Assembly (NCBI GenBank): GCA_964384915.1
Contig: CAYLMA010000013.1
Location: 22,344-86,343 of the forward strand
DNA length: 64,000 nt
From: Sulfurimicrobium sp964384915
GTDB taxonomy: Bacteria > Pseudomonadota > Gammaproteobacteria > Burkholderiales > Sulfuricellaceae
Direction: 5' to 3'
Shown here: piece after piece, positions 17,443 through 25,958 of the stretch
How positions within the stretch are numbered: the first letter of the stretch is position 1
Layout of the letters: each line of letters starts with the position of its first letter
The notes under the pieces: model-generated
The model's input: the letters and a program-made list of their open reading frames with translations, nothing else
Databases searched by the model: none
Told to the model about the DNA's origin: nothing
Position numbers and translations under genes: made by a program

Positions 17443-19335
17443 ATGACTGAACAGAACCATAGCGTCAGCAGCATCGCCCATACACCCAACCCCGCCGATG
17501 ATCGTCGCGCGCAGCTGGCCGCTCTCGTGCCCGACGCCTTCTCGGAAGGCAAGCTCGACATGGCCGCGCTCAAGCGCGCCTTGGGGGAAGAGGCCGTCAT
17601 CGAAGGCTTTGAGCGTTACGCGCTCACCTGGGCTGGCAAGGCCAACGCTTACAAGGTGCTGCAAACGCCGTCCACCGCCACGCTGCGACCGCAACGCGAC
17701 TTGTCGGTGAACTTCGACGAGGCGCAGCATGTGTTCATCGAGGGCGAAAATCTGGAAGTGCTGAAGGTCTTGCAGAAGGCCTACTTCGGCAAGGTCAAGC
17801 TGATCTACATCGACCCACCCTATAACACCGGCTCGGACAGTTTCATCTACCCCGACCGCTTCCAGGAAAGCAAGGAAGACTACCTGCGCCGCATCAACGA
17901 CCTGGCCGACGACGGCACGCTGATGCGCGAAGGCTTCTTCCGCAAGAACAGCAAGGAAAACGGCCATTATCACAGCAACTGGCTGTCGATGATGTTGCCG
18001 CGCCTGTACATCGCCCGCAATCTGCTGCGCGAGGACGGGGTGATCTTCGTGTCCTGCGACGACAACGAGGTGCATAACCTGCGGTGCCTGATGAATGAGG
18101 TGTTCGGTGGGGAAAACTTTGTCGCCACGGTTATCTGGCAGAAGGTCTACTCGCCGAAGAACTCCGCCAAGCATTTTTCCGAGGATCACGATTACGTCCT
18201 CGTATATTCACGTCACGCGGAGGATTGGCGACCAGCCTTGCTGCCGCGTACCGATGAAATGGAAGCGCGTTACGACAATCCCGATGACGATCCACGCGGC
18301 CCCTGGAAGCCAGGTGACTTGTCCGCTCGAAATTACTACGGCGAAGGGACTTATCCGATCACCTGCCCATCGGGGAGGGTAATCGATGGCCCACCGTCAG
18401 GTACTTACTGGCGCGTCTCGAAGAACAAGCTCCAGGCGTTGAATAGCGATAATCGTATCTGGTGGGGCAAGAACGGCAACAATGTTCCGGCCATCAAGCG
18501 TTTCCTTTCCGAGGTCAAACAAGGCCGCGTTCCCCAAACGCTCTGGACTTACGACGAAGTCGGTCATACCCAGGAAGCGAAAAAAGAGCTTGTCGCGCTG
18601 GTGGATTTTCCCAATTCCGATGCGGTATTCGAGACGCCCAAACCGACCCGCTTGATCCGGCAAATGCTCAAGCTTGGAACGGATAGCGAGAACGGTGACT
18701 TGGTAGTGGATTTTTTTGGCGGCTCCGCAACTACGCTTCAAGCTGTAATGGAACAGAACATTGAGGACAGTGGGCGCCGCCGCTGCATAGTGGTGCAGCT
18801 ACCGGAGCCGATTGAAGGCGCAAGTGAAAAGCTCAAAACCATTGCGGACATCGGGCGTGAACGAATAACCAAGGTAATCGAGAATATCAAGGAGCAAGCC
18901 GATTTGGTCTCCATGCCAAGCGAAGACCTTGGCTTTAAATCCTTCCTCCTCACCCCCTCCAATTTCAAGCAATGGCGCGGCGACGGTATCGATACCCCCG
19001 AGCAACTGGCCGAGCAAATCGAGATGTTCGCCAAGTCCGAGAAGGAAGGCGCGCAAGTGGAGCACATGCTTTACGAGCTGCTATTGAAGTTCGGTCAGGA
19101 GCTGACCACGCCGGTGGAAACGCTGGACGTGGCCGGTGGCAAGGTATTCGCCATCCACCAGCGCAAGATGCTGTTCGTGCTGGAGTCGTTCACCGACGCC
19201 ATGATCCAGCCGCTGGTGGAGCTGAAGCCGCGCGAGATCATCGCCATCGACGGGGTGTTCCACGACTCCGACACGCTGAAGACCAACCTCGACTTGCAAT
19301 GCCACGACGCGGGCATCAAGTTCACTTGTTTGTGA
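17443..19335 (+). CDS. mod: Type III restriction-modification methyltransferase subunit
   Basis: N6-adenine methyltransferase that gives the system its specificity. 630 aa. Catalytic motif IV IDPPYNTGSD is near residue 124; the SAM-binding motif DFFGGSATT is near residue 423. This DPPY-then-FxG order is the beta class usual for type III Mod. The part between is the target recognition domain and should vary between strains. mntA, hepT and res follow with very short spacing in one operon. GC drops locally around 18120-18450, as expected for an exchanged recognition domain. Confidence 0.95.
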   Translation: MTEQNHSVSSIAHTPNPADDRRAQLAALVPDAFSEGKLDMAALKRALGEEAVIEGFERYALTWAGKANAYKVLQTPSTATLRPQRDLSVNFDEAQHVFIEGENLEVLKVLQKAYFGKVKLIYIDPPYNTGSDSFIYPDRFQESKEDYLRRINDLADDGTLMREGFFRKNSKENGHYHSNWLSMMLPRLYIARNLLREDGVIFVSCDDNEVHNLRCLMNEVFGGENFVATVIWQKVYSPKNSAKHFSEDHDYVLVYSRHAEDWRPALLPRTDEMEARYDNPDDDPRGPWKPGDLSARNYYGEGTYPITCPSGRVIDGPPSGTYWRVSKNKLQALNSDNRIWWGKNGNNVPAIKRFLSEVKQGRVPQTLWTYDEVGHTQEAKKELVALVDFPNSDAVFETPKPTRLIRQMLKLGTDSENGDLVVDFFGGSATTLQAVMEQNIEDSGRRRCIVVQLPEPIEGASEKLKTIADIGRERITKVIENIKEQADLVSMPSEDLGFKSFLLTPSNFKQWRGDGIDTPEQLAEQIEMFAKSEKEGAQVEHMLYELLLKFGQELTTPVETLDVAGGKVFAIHQRKMLFVLESFTDAMIQPLVELKPREIIAIDGVFHDSDTLKTNLDLQCHDAGIKFTCL

Positions 19336-19347
19336 TGGGAGAAGCCG

Positions 19348-19638
19348 ATGAAACCCTCTGTTGCACTTGATCTGAAACGTGCTGCTGTGCGCGAGGCAGC
19401 AAGCCGTTTTCACACGGCAAACCCGCGCATTTTTGGCTCGGTGCTGCATGGTGCCGACCAGGACGGCAGCGATCTCGATCTGTTGGTAGACGCCCTCCCC
19501 GGCACGACATTGTTTGATCTTGGCGGCCTGCAAGTCGAACTGGAAGCACTGCTGTGCGTGCGGGTCGATGTGCTGACGCCGGGCGACCTGCCACCGAAAT
19601 TTCGCCAGCAGGTGTTGGCGGAGGCGCAGCCGGTATGA
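19348..19638 (+). CDS. mntA: MntA-type minimal nucleotidyltransferase antitoxin
   Basis: 96-aa nucleotidyltransferase with the GSX10DXD signature: FGSVLHGADQDGSDLDLLVD. In characterised pairs MntA neutralises HepT by adding AMP to a Tyr of the toxin. It starts 12 bases after mod and its stop overlaps the hepT start (19635-19638), so it is coupled to the toxin. Confidence 0.9.
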   Translation: MKPSVALDLKRAAVREAASRFHTANPRIFGSVLHGADQDGSDLDLLVDALPGTTLFDLGGLQVELEALLCVRVDVLTPGDLPPKFRQQVLAEAQPV

Positions 19639-19973
19639 ACGAAAACCGCCTTGCCGACTATCTTGATCATCTGCAGCAGGCGGCTGCGGATGCATGCAGT
19701 TTCGTTGAGGGTTTGAGCAAGGAAGATTTCCTGGCAGACAAGCGTACCCAGCAGGCTGTCATCATGAGCCTCATCGTCATCGGAGAAGCCGCCACCAAGA
19801 TCATGGATCAGCACGCCGAGTTCGCCGACCGGCACCCGGAAGTGCCGTGGCGCAGTATGCGCGGGATGCGCAATCGCATCGCTCATGGTTATTTCGACAT
19901 CAACCTCGAAGTGGTTTGGGACACGGTGCAGACGGCTCTGCCGGAATTGTTGGAGCGGTTGCGCGCACGATGA
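19635..19973 (+). CDS. hepT: HepT-type HEPN toxin (ribonuclease)
   Basis: 112-aa HEPN-domain protein with the catalytic RX4HXY motif RNRIAHGYF near residue 78, including the Tyr that MntA modifies. Expected to cleave RNA when free. Start overlaps mntA, and its stop overlaps the res start (ATGA, 19970-19973). Thus a toxin-antitoxin cassette is spliced into the type III operon without breaking it. Confidence 0.9.
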   Translation: MNENRLADYLDHLQQAAADACSFVEGLSKEDFLADKRTQQAVIMSLIVIGEAATKIMDQHAEFADRHPEVPWRSMRGMRNRIAHGYFDINLEVVWDTVQTALPELLERLRAR

Positions 19974-22768
19974 AGCTGCAATTTGACGCCAACCAGGACT
20001 TCCAGCTCGAAGCCATCCGCGCCGTGGCGGCGCTGTTCGAAGGCCAGCCGGATGCCTCGCAGAATGCCGTACCGATGGCCGATGAGGGGCTGTCGAGCCT
20101 GAAACTCTCCGAAACCGGCGTGGCGAACCAGCGCGTGATTACCGACGAACAGTGGCTGGAAAACCTACAGGCGGTACAGAAAAACCACGGCATAGCGCCA
20201 TCGGGCGCGCTGGAGCAAATGAAGCTGGACGACGGCTCGCCGGTCGGCACGTTCCCCAACTTCACCGTGGAAATGGAAACCGGCACCGGCAAGACCTATG
20301 TGTATCTGCGCACGGTACATGAGCTTTCCAAAACCTACGGCTTCAAGAAATTCGTGATCGTGGTGCCTTCGGTCGCCATCCGCGAGGGCGTACTCAAGAG
20401 CCTGCAAATCACCAGGGAACATTTCCAGACGCTGTACGACTACGAGCGCGTGGAGTTCACGGTGTACGACTCGGCGAAGGTGAACCAGCTACGCAACTTC
20501 ACCCTGTCGGATGCGATCCAGATCCTGGTGATCAACATCGACGCCTTTGCGAAGGATTCAACCGAGGCGGACGACGACGCGGGGAAGGCAAAGAAAAAGA
20601 GCAAGGGTAACGTCATCAATCAGGTGCGCGAGACGGGCATGAAGCCCATCGAGTTCATCCAGGCAGCTCACCCTGTCGTGATCCTGGACGAGCCGCAGAA
20701 CCTGGAAACCGATAATCGCAAACAAGCCATCGCCCGGCTGGCCCCCATGTGCACGCTGCGCTATTCGGCCACGCATCGCAACACCTATAACCTGATTTAT
20801 TCGCTAGACCCGGTGCGAGCCTACGAGCTGGGGCTGGTAAAACAGATCGGCGTGGATTCGGTGATTGAACTGAAGGACGCGAACCAGGCCTTCGTCGAGG
20901 TGGAAGAGTTCAGAACGGCGGCGCGTTCCGTGAAGGCCAGGCTGTCGATCTGGGTAAATCAGGCACAAGGCCCGGCAAAGAAAAGCGTGACGGTGAAGAA
21001 CGGCGACGACCTCTATATTTTGTCGAACCAGCGCGAGATTTACCGGGACGGCTTTATCGTCAACGAAATTGATGCGGGTGAAGGCTTTGTGACTTTTGCC
21101 AATGATGTCCGGGTGCGTAAGGGCAGCCCGCACGGTGCATTGACCGACGCGATCCTGCGTTTGCAAATCGAGGCCACGATTCGACGCCACTTTGAAAAGG
21201 CGCAAAAACTGCACCCGATGGGCATTAAAGTGCTGTCGGTATTCTTCATCGACCGGGTGGCAAACTACCGCGTTTATGACGAGGAAGGTGCCGCTGGCAA
21301 AGGTAAGTTTGCCGAGTGGTTCGAGGAAATCTACGAACAGTATCGGGCGAAGGCTGATTTTTCCGGGCTGATGCCGCACGAGGGCGCGAAGGTCCACAAT
21401 GGCTACTTCTCGCAGGACAAGCGGGCGGTGACGCCCTTTGATACCGTCACCGGCAAGACCAATGCCGACGCCGAAGCCAGCACCTTCGAGCTGATCATGC
21501 GCGACAAGGAACGGCTGCTGGGCCTCGCCGAGCCGCTGGCCTTCATCTTCAGCCATTCCGCGCTGCGCGAAGGCTGGGACAACCCGAACGTATTCCAGAT
21601 TTGCACGCTGACTGAATCCAGCTCGGAAATCAAGAAACGGCAGGAGATTGGCCGTGGCCTGCGCCTGTGCGTGAAAAGCGTTGGCGATGAGTTTGTGCGA
21701 GTTCAGGACCGAGGCATAAACCGCCTGACTGTGATTGCGAACGAGAGCTACGAGGACTTTGCCAATCAGTTGCAGACCGAGATGGTCGAGGCCGGGGTGA
21801 GATTCAAGCGCGAGATGGTGCAGAACGAGCGCGACAAGGTGACGGTGCGCCTGCGCAAGGGCTACGACACCGACAACCGATTTTTGGATTTATGGGAAAA
21901 GATTCGCGCACGCACACGCTACCACGTTGAATACAACACGGGCGACCTGATCACCAAGGCGGCCAGCCGAATCAAGAGCAAAATGCCGGCCATCGAGCGG
22001 CCCAAGGTGGCGTTAACGCGCGCCGACATTGCTATCGGCGCATCAGGAGTGGCGGGCACCCAGACGGGCTACCGGACACAGACGGTGGAAGCCAAGTACG
22101 TAATGCCGGATTTTGTCGGCCAGGTACAGGGCAAGACGGGGCTGGCGAAGTCCACCGTGGCGCGCATCCTGCTCGATTCCGGGCGGCTGGGTGACGCGGT
22201 GAACAATCCCCAAGCGTTCGTGGATCAGGTGGCCGAGCTGATCAATGCCGTGAAGCGCGAGTTTCTGGTCTACGGTGATGGTTCGGAGGAAAGCGGTGTC
22301 AAGTACATAAAGCTTGATGGAGCATTTTACGAGATGCGGCGCTTCGAGCAAGATGACCTCATGGAGGTGTTCGCGTCTAATGTCTTCCCGCCTGAAAACA
22401 CGTTGCAGTACCCAGAAAAAACGCTGTTCTCGCACATTGTCATCGACTCGAATTCCAGCCCAGAACGGTTATTCGCCCAAGCCTGCGAGGACAACGACGA
22501 CGTGCTGTTTTACATCAAGCTCCCGCGCTGGTTTCAGATCGAAACGCCCGTTGGGCCATATAACCCCGATTGGGCAGTCGCCTACAAAAACGACCAAGTG
22601 CTGTACTTCGTGGCCGAAACAAAGAAAACCGGCAACGGCGACCATGTGCAACTCGACCTGCTGCGCCCCATTGAGGACTTGCGTATCGAATGCGGCAAAC
22701 GGCATTTCAAGAACTTCGAACAGGTGTGCTTCAAGGTGGTTAGCTCGCTGACCGAGTTGGTAGATTGA
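19970..22768 (+). CDS. res: Type III restriction enzyme Res subunit
   Basis: 932-aa translocase/nuclease that cuts when two unmethylated Mod sites face each other. Walker A METGTGKTYVYLRTVHEL is near residue 104, the DEAD-box equivalent is VILDEPQNLE, then SATHR (motif III) and IGRGLRLC (motif VI). The C-terminal PD-(D/E)XK nuclease is NPDWAVAYKNDQ...VAETKK near residue 866. All motifs look intact. Start ATG 19970 overlaps hepT. Confidence 0.95.
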   Translation: MKLQFDANQDFQLEAIRAVAALFEGQPDASQNAVPMADEGLSSLKLSETGVANQRVITDEQWLENLQAVQKNHGIAPSGALEQMKLDDGSPVGTFPNFTVEMETGTGKTYVYLRTVHELSKTYGFKKFVIVVPSVAIREGVLKSLQITREHFQTLYDYERVEFTVYDSAKVNQLRNFTLSDAIQILVINIDAFAKDSTEADDDAGKAKKKSKGNVINQVRETGMKPIEFIQAAHPVVILDEPQNLETDNRKQAIARLAPMCTLRYSATHRNTYNLIYSLDPVRAYELGLVKQIGVDSVIELKDANQAFVEVEEFRTAARSVKARLSIWVNQAQGPAKKSVTVKNGDDLYILSNQREIYRDGFIVNEIDAGEGFVTFANDVRVRKGSPHGALTDAILRLQIEATIRRHFEKAQKLHPMGIKVLSVFFIDRVANYRVYDEEGAAGKGKFAEWFEEIYEQYRAKADFSGLMPHEGAKVHNGYFSQDKRAVTPFDTVTGKTNADAEASTFELIMRDKERLLGLAEPLAFIFSHSALREGWDNPNVFQICTLTESSSEIKKRQEIGRGLRLCVKSVGDEFVRVQDRGINRLTVIANESYEDFANQLQTEMVEAGVRFKREMVQNERDKVTVRLRKGYDTDNRFLDLWEKIRARTRYHVEYNTGDLITKAASRIKSKMPAIERPKVALTRADIAIGASGVAGTQTGYRTQTVEAKYVMPDFVGQVQGKTGLAKSTVARILLDSGRLGDAVNNPQAFVDQVAELINAVKREFLVYGDGSEESGVKYIKLDGAFYEMRRFEQDDLMEVFASNVFPPENTLQYPEKTLFSHIVIDSNSSPERLFAQACEDNDDVLFYIKLPRWFQIETPVGPYNPDWAVAYKNDQVLYFVAETKKTGNGDHVQLDLLRPIEDLRIECGKRHFKNFEQVCFKVVSSLTELVD

Positions 22769-22775
22769 GAACTGA

Positions 22776-22889
22776 AGATTCAAGATTCTGCTGAAGCAAT
22801 TCTTCGCCCACTACGACCACCTCGACGAAGACTTGAAAGCGGAATTGCCGTTGAAACGAATCTGGATGGTGGCAGCGCAGGAAGAATAA
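22776..22889 (+). pseudogene. Orphan C-terminal reading-frame remnant
   Basis: An open frame without start codon ends in AELPLKRIWMVAAQEE and stops at 22889. The coding look and lack of a start suggest the tail of a gene deleted between res and the Bro-N gene. I do not recognise the family. Confidence 0.35.
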
Positions 22890-22902
22890 GAAGGGGGAGC
22901 GC

Positions 22903-23841
22903 ATGAGCAAGATAGCTCAAACAACTGAACCAGAGAACCACATCGCCGTTTTTCAGGAAACCGCGATCCGCCGCACCTGGCACAATGAAGAATGGTGGTT
23001 CTCGGTCATCGACGTGGTGGGCGTTCTTTCCGAAACAGCCATCCCCAAGCGTTACTGGTCTGATCTCAAGCGGAAACTGGCTCTGGAGGCAGGTTCCGGG
23101 CAACCGTACGAAAAAATCGTACGGTTGAAGCTTATTGCGCCCGATGGCAAACAGCGGGAAACCGATTGTGCCAATACGGAAACCCTGTTCCGGATCATCC
23201 AATCCATCCCTTCGCCTCGCGCGGAACCCTTCAAGCGCTGGCTGGCGCAGGTGGGTTACGAGCGGGTGAAGGAAATCGAAAACCCGGAACTCGCCAGCAC
23301 CCGCGCCCGCGAGCTGTATCAGGCCAAGGACTACCCGCAGGCATGGATCGAGAAACGGTTGCGCTCGATTGCTGTGCGCGGCGAGTTGACCGACGAATGG
23401 AAAACGCGCGGCGTACAGGAGGGCAAGGAATATTCCATCCTCACCGCCGAAATCGCCCGCGCCACCTTCGGCGTAACGCCCGGCGCGCATAGCCGCCTCA
23501 AGGGTCTGGACAAGGTGAAAACCGGCAACAACCTGCGCGACCACATGACCGATCTGGAGCTGATCTTCACCATGCTGGGCGAGGCGGGCACCACGGAAAT
23601 CGCCCGGCGCAAGGATGCCCGTGGGTTTGCCGACAACCGCACGGCAGCCAAGGAAGGCGGCGCCATTGCAGGCAATGCGCGCAAGGCGCTGGAAGCCAAG
23701 AGCGGCAAGCCGGTGGTGAGCAAAGAGAACTATCTGCCACAACCCGGCACCGCGGCGCTGGAAAATGCCGATGCAGCCACGCCACCCGTCAGGCGCAAGG
23801 CCGCCACGCGACCGAAAAAAGCGAAGGAAGGCAAGGCGTAA
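22903..23841 (+). CDS. Bro-N domain protein (phage antirepressor-like)
   Basis: 312 aa. The N-terminal 110 residues form a Bro-N-type domain (AVFQETAIRRTWHNEEWWFSVIDVV start), a DNA-binding module of phage antirepressors and DinD-like proteins. The C-terminal tail is rich in Ala, Lys and Pro, likely disordered and nucleic-acid binding. AGGGGGAGC precedes ATG 22903. Such genes often accompany defence islands; its role here is unknown. Confidence 0.78.
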   Translation: MSKIAQTTEPENHIAVFQETAIRRTWHNEEWWFSVIDVVGVLSETAIPKRYWSDLKRKLALEAGSGQPYEKIVRLKLIAPDGKQRETDCANTETLFRIIQSIPSPRAEPFKRWLAQVGYERVKEIENPELASTRARELYQAKDYPQAWIEKRLRSIAVRGELTDEWKTRGVQEGKEYSILTAEIARATFGVTPGAHSRLKGLDKVKTGNNLRDHMTDLELIFTMLGEAGTTEIARRKDARGFADNRTAAKEGGAIAGNARKALEAKSGKPVVSKENYLPQPGTAALENADAATPPVRRKAATRPKKAKEGKA

Positions 23842-23955
23842 CAGCTTGCTTGAACTGTTCCTGAAACAGCAGTAAAGAATTTGTTTATAACTGCCGCTGA
23901 CCGCTCACCCGTGCGGCATCGCTAACGGGTCAAGGACTGCTCACGACATCCAAAA

Positions 23956-23985
23956 ATATACCGTAAGTGGTATATAATCATCTCA
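23956..23985 (+). promoter_or_regulatory. Promoter and palindromic operator of the HigBA-like pair
   Basis: Perfect inverted repeat ATATACC (23956-23962), 6-base spacer, GGTATAT (23969-23975). The right arm overlaps a perfect -10 box TATAAT (23973-23978). This is the usual geometry for an antitoxin binding its own promoter. The toxin GTG starts eight bases after the -10 box, implying a very short or absent leader. Confidence 0.7.
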
Positions 23986-24361
23986 GTGAAACCCTTTGTC
24001 TCCCAGGAAAAGCCGCTCCATTGGATCGGGTCAGCCAAGAAAGACTTGCCGGCCTTTCCCGGCGAAGCGGTGGACGGCTTCGGTTATGCGCTGGGCGTGG
24101 TGCGGTTGGGCGGCATACCGCCATCGGCCAAGCCCTGGAAGGGTGAAAGGCCGGGCGTGTTCGAGATTGTCGAGGATCATCGCGGCGACTTACCGCGTGG
24201 CCTACACGGTGCGGTTTGCGAAAGCGGTTTATGTGCTGCACTGTTTTCAGAAGAAATCGCCGTCCGGCATACGCACGGCCAAGAACGATGTGGATTTGAT
24301 ACATGAGCGGCTGAAAACGGCGCAAGCGGACTATGAGGCGCACTATGGCAAAGACAACTGA
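23986..24361 (+). pseudogene. RelE/HigB-type (Gp49-like) toxin, frameshifted
   Basis: Frame one reads KPLHWIGSAKKDLPAFP and ends near FEIVEDHRGD; the rest, YRVAYTVRFAKAVYVLHCFQ, is in another frame from about 24189. Together they make a normal 125-aa toxin. One extra base (or two missing) near 24187-24191 breaks it. The stop at 24361 overlaps the antitoxin start. Either the toxin is inactivated, leaving the antitoxin, or there is a sequencing error. Confidence 0.8.
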
Positions 24362-24680
24362 AACGGTGGACGCGGGCACCGGCAACGTATTCCGCGATCT
24401 GGGCTACACCGATGCGGCGGAACGCAAGCTGCGCGTGCAGCTCGCCATGCGCGTGAATGAGATCATCAAGGACAAGCGCCTGACGCAAGCCGCAGCGGCG
24501 GCCCTGTTCGGCATCCCCCAGCCCCATGTCTCGGAGCTCAAGCACTACAAGCTCAACCGCTTCTCCTCCGAGCGGCTGCTGCATTTCATGACGCAGCTCG
24601 ACCGCGATGTCGAAATCGTCATCCGCCCGCGCGACGCCGCCCACCCCACAGGGCAGTTATCGGTGCTGTTCGCGGTTTGA
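24345..24680 (+). CDS. XRE-family antitoxin (HigA-like)
   Basis: 111-aa protein with a helix-turn-helix of the XRE type: LTQAAAAALFGIPQPHVSELKHYKLNRFS. It follows the RelE-like toxin in the toxin-first order of HigBA pairs. It probably binds the palindrome at 23956-23975. ATG 24345 (MAKTTE) lies inside the toxin end; an upstream start at 24333 is possible. Confidence 0.85.
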   Translation: MAKTTETVDAGTGNVFRDLGYTDAAERKLRVQLAMRVNEIIKDKRLTQAAAAALFGIPQPHVSELKHYKLNRFSSERLLHFMTQLDRDVEIVIRPRDAAHPTGQLSVLFAV

Positions 24681-24792
24681 GTCCATGAACATCCGGTTAG
24701 AGCCGGACAATCTGGGGGTATTGCTGGGGGTATTTATAGAAATCGCACCGTAAACTTTATGGCTTATATCGAGCACTGATAAGGCATTTAAT

Positions 24793-24870
24793 GACGCGGA
24801 TTCGATTCCCGCCGCCCACCAAATCGAACAATAACGGTACCATGTGGTGCCGTTATTGTTTGGATCAAGA
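24793..24870 (+). other. Right attachment site (attR): displaced ssrA 3' end and terminator copy
   Basis: 24793-24822 repeats the ssrA 3' end (GACGCGGATTCGATTCCCGC and CACCA). 24826-24862 repeats the ssrA terminator in diverged form, AACAATAACGGTACC and GGTGCCGTTATTGTT around a short loop. Paired base changes keep the hairpin, so it may still act as a terminator. Confidence 0.82.
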
Positions 24871-25072
24871 TTGTCAGCGCAGAAACCCATTGGGATGTGG
24901 GACATAATCCTGATTTTTCCTGCTTGCGGCAAAACACCATACTATTGGCATGGTCTTTTATGATAGGATTTGCGCGGAAACAGCTTCTGGGAAGCACCTT
25001 GATAATCCACACGCCGACTACGGCCTTATCAAGACAGCTTCCCATATTTATTCCTTTGGTCAGGGAGGCGCC
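24871..25072 (+). promoter_or_regulatory. Leader region of the PhnD-like gene with a large stem-loop
   Basis: An imperfect hairpin spans 24990-25042: GGGAAGC, AC, CTTGATAA on the left (to 25005) and TTATCAAG, ACA, GCTTCCC on the right (from 25026), around a 20-base loop. It lies 30 bases before the start codon. AGGGAGG at 25061-25067 is the ribosome site. No known riboswitch consensus (TPP, cobalamin, c-di-GMP) is evident. Confidence 0.5.
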
Positions 25073-25924
25073 ATGAAGAAAACAATAATTGGAATGGCCA
25101 CTGCGCTAACGCTGTTTTGCATGACGGGAACGAGCCTGGCGGCAGGCAGTACCCGCTCTTTTGGCGTGCTCAACCAGCGCAGCGCGGTACTTACCGCGCA
25201 ATACTGGAACCCGATCCTCAGATATGTCAGCCAGAAAACCGGGGTTCAGCTGGAACTGAAGATGGGCAAGTCAGCCCCCGAGACATCCGCCATGATCGGG
25301 CGTGGCGAATTCGACTACGTTTATTCCAACACGATCTTCACCCCGTCAAACATGCCCGCAGGCTACAAAGTCATTGCGCGCCCAATTGAGCCCTCCATCC
25401 AGGGCCAGATCGTGGTACCGGAAAATTCAACCATCAACGCACTCAAAGACCTGGATGGCAAGGAAGTGGGCTTCCCTTCTACCGCCGCCTTTGTCGGCTA
25501 TGCCGTGCCGATGAATGCGCTGCTGCTTGCGGGGGTGAAGGTCACAGCGGTTTTTGCCGGCAACCAGGAAGGCATCATGGGGCAACTGCAGGCCGGACAG
25601 GTCATAGCGGCGGGCGTCAATTCCAAGGTCATGGAAAAATATGCCCAGCGCGAGAATTTCAAGTATCGCGTATTGTGGAGCTCCGAGGACTACTTTAATT
25701 TGCCGGTATCCGCCCATCCACGCGTTCCAAAAAAAGAAATGGCTGCGGTGCGAGCTGCCCTCCTCCAGATGGCCAAGGATCCCGAAGGATTGAAAGTGCT
25801 TGAAACAAGCGCAGCAGTCATCAAACAGCAGCCGCCTTTGGGTTTTACAGTGGCGGAAGACAAGGATTACCGCAACTACATCCAGTATTACAAAACCACA
25901 TTGGTCAGGGATAGCGGCTTTTAA
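25073..25924 (+). CDS. PhnD-like phosphate/phosphonate ABC transporter substrate-binding protein
   Basis: 283-aa periplasmic protein with a signal peptide (residues 1-23, ending SLAAG) and the PhnD-type fold: FGVLNQRSAVLTAQYWNPIL, then GEFDYVYSN and FPSTAAFVGYAVP. No permease or ATPase genes lie nearby. The neighbours are an oxidoreductase and a membrane GGDEF-EAL protein, so it may act as a sensor input rather than in uptake. Ligand unknown. Confidence 0.82.
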   Translation: MKKTIIGMATALTLFCMTGTSLAAGSTRSFGVLNQRSAVLTAQYWNPILRYVSQKTGVQLELKMGKSAPETSAMIGRGEFDYVYSNTIFTPSNMPAGYKVIARPIEPSIQGQIVVPENSTINALKDLDGKEVGFPSTAAFVGYAVPMNALLLAGVKVTAVFAGNQEGIMGQLQAGQVIAAGVNSKVMEKYAQRENFKYRVLWSSEDYFNLPVSAHPRVPKKEMAAVRAALLQMAKDPEGLKVLETSAAVIKQQPPLGFTVAEDKDYRNYIQYYKTTLVRDSGF

Positions 25925-25958
25925 TACTGGCATCTAATTCAAAAGAGGAGAATCCTGC

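Larger units (their letters stand above)
17095..24822. mobile_element. 7.7-kb genomic island in the ssrA 3' end (type III restriction-modification and toxin-antitoxin genes)
   Basis: Bounded by the ssrA 3'-end repeat on both sides. Contents: mod, mntA, hepT, res, an orphan reading-frame remnant, a Bro-N protein and a HigBA-like pair whose toxin is frameshifted. No integrase, transposase or excisionase was found, so the island seems to have lost its mobility gene. The right end keeps the repeated GGGGGTATT motif (24715-24741) often seen beside tmRNA or tRNA integrase genes, which I take as the scar of that loss. Confidence 0.8.

Noticed and set aside
24871..25072. TPP or c-di-GMP riboswitch before the PhnD-ThiO-GGDEF cluster
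   Set aside because: None of the conserved cores of these riboswitches is present; only a simple stem-loop is visible.
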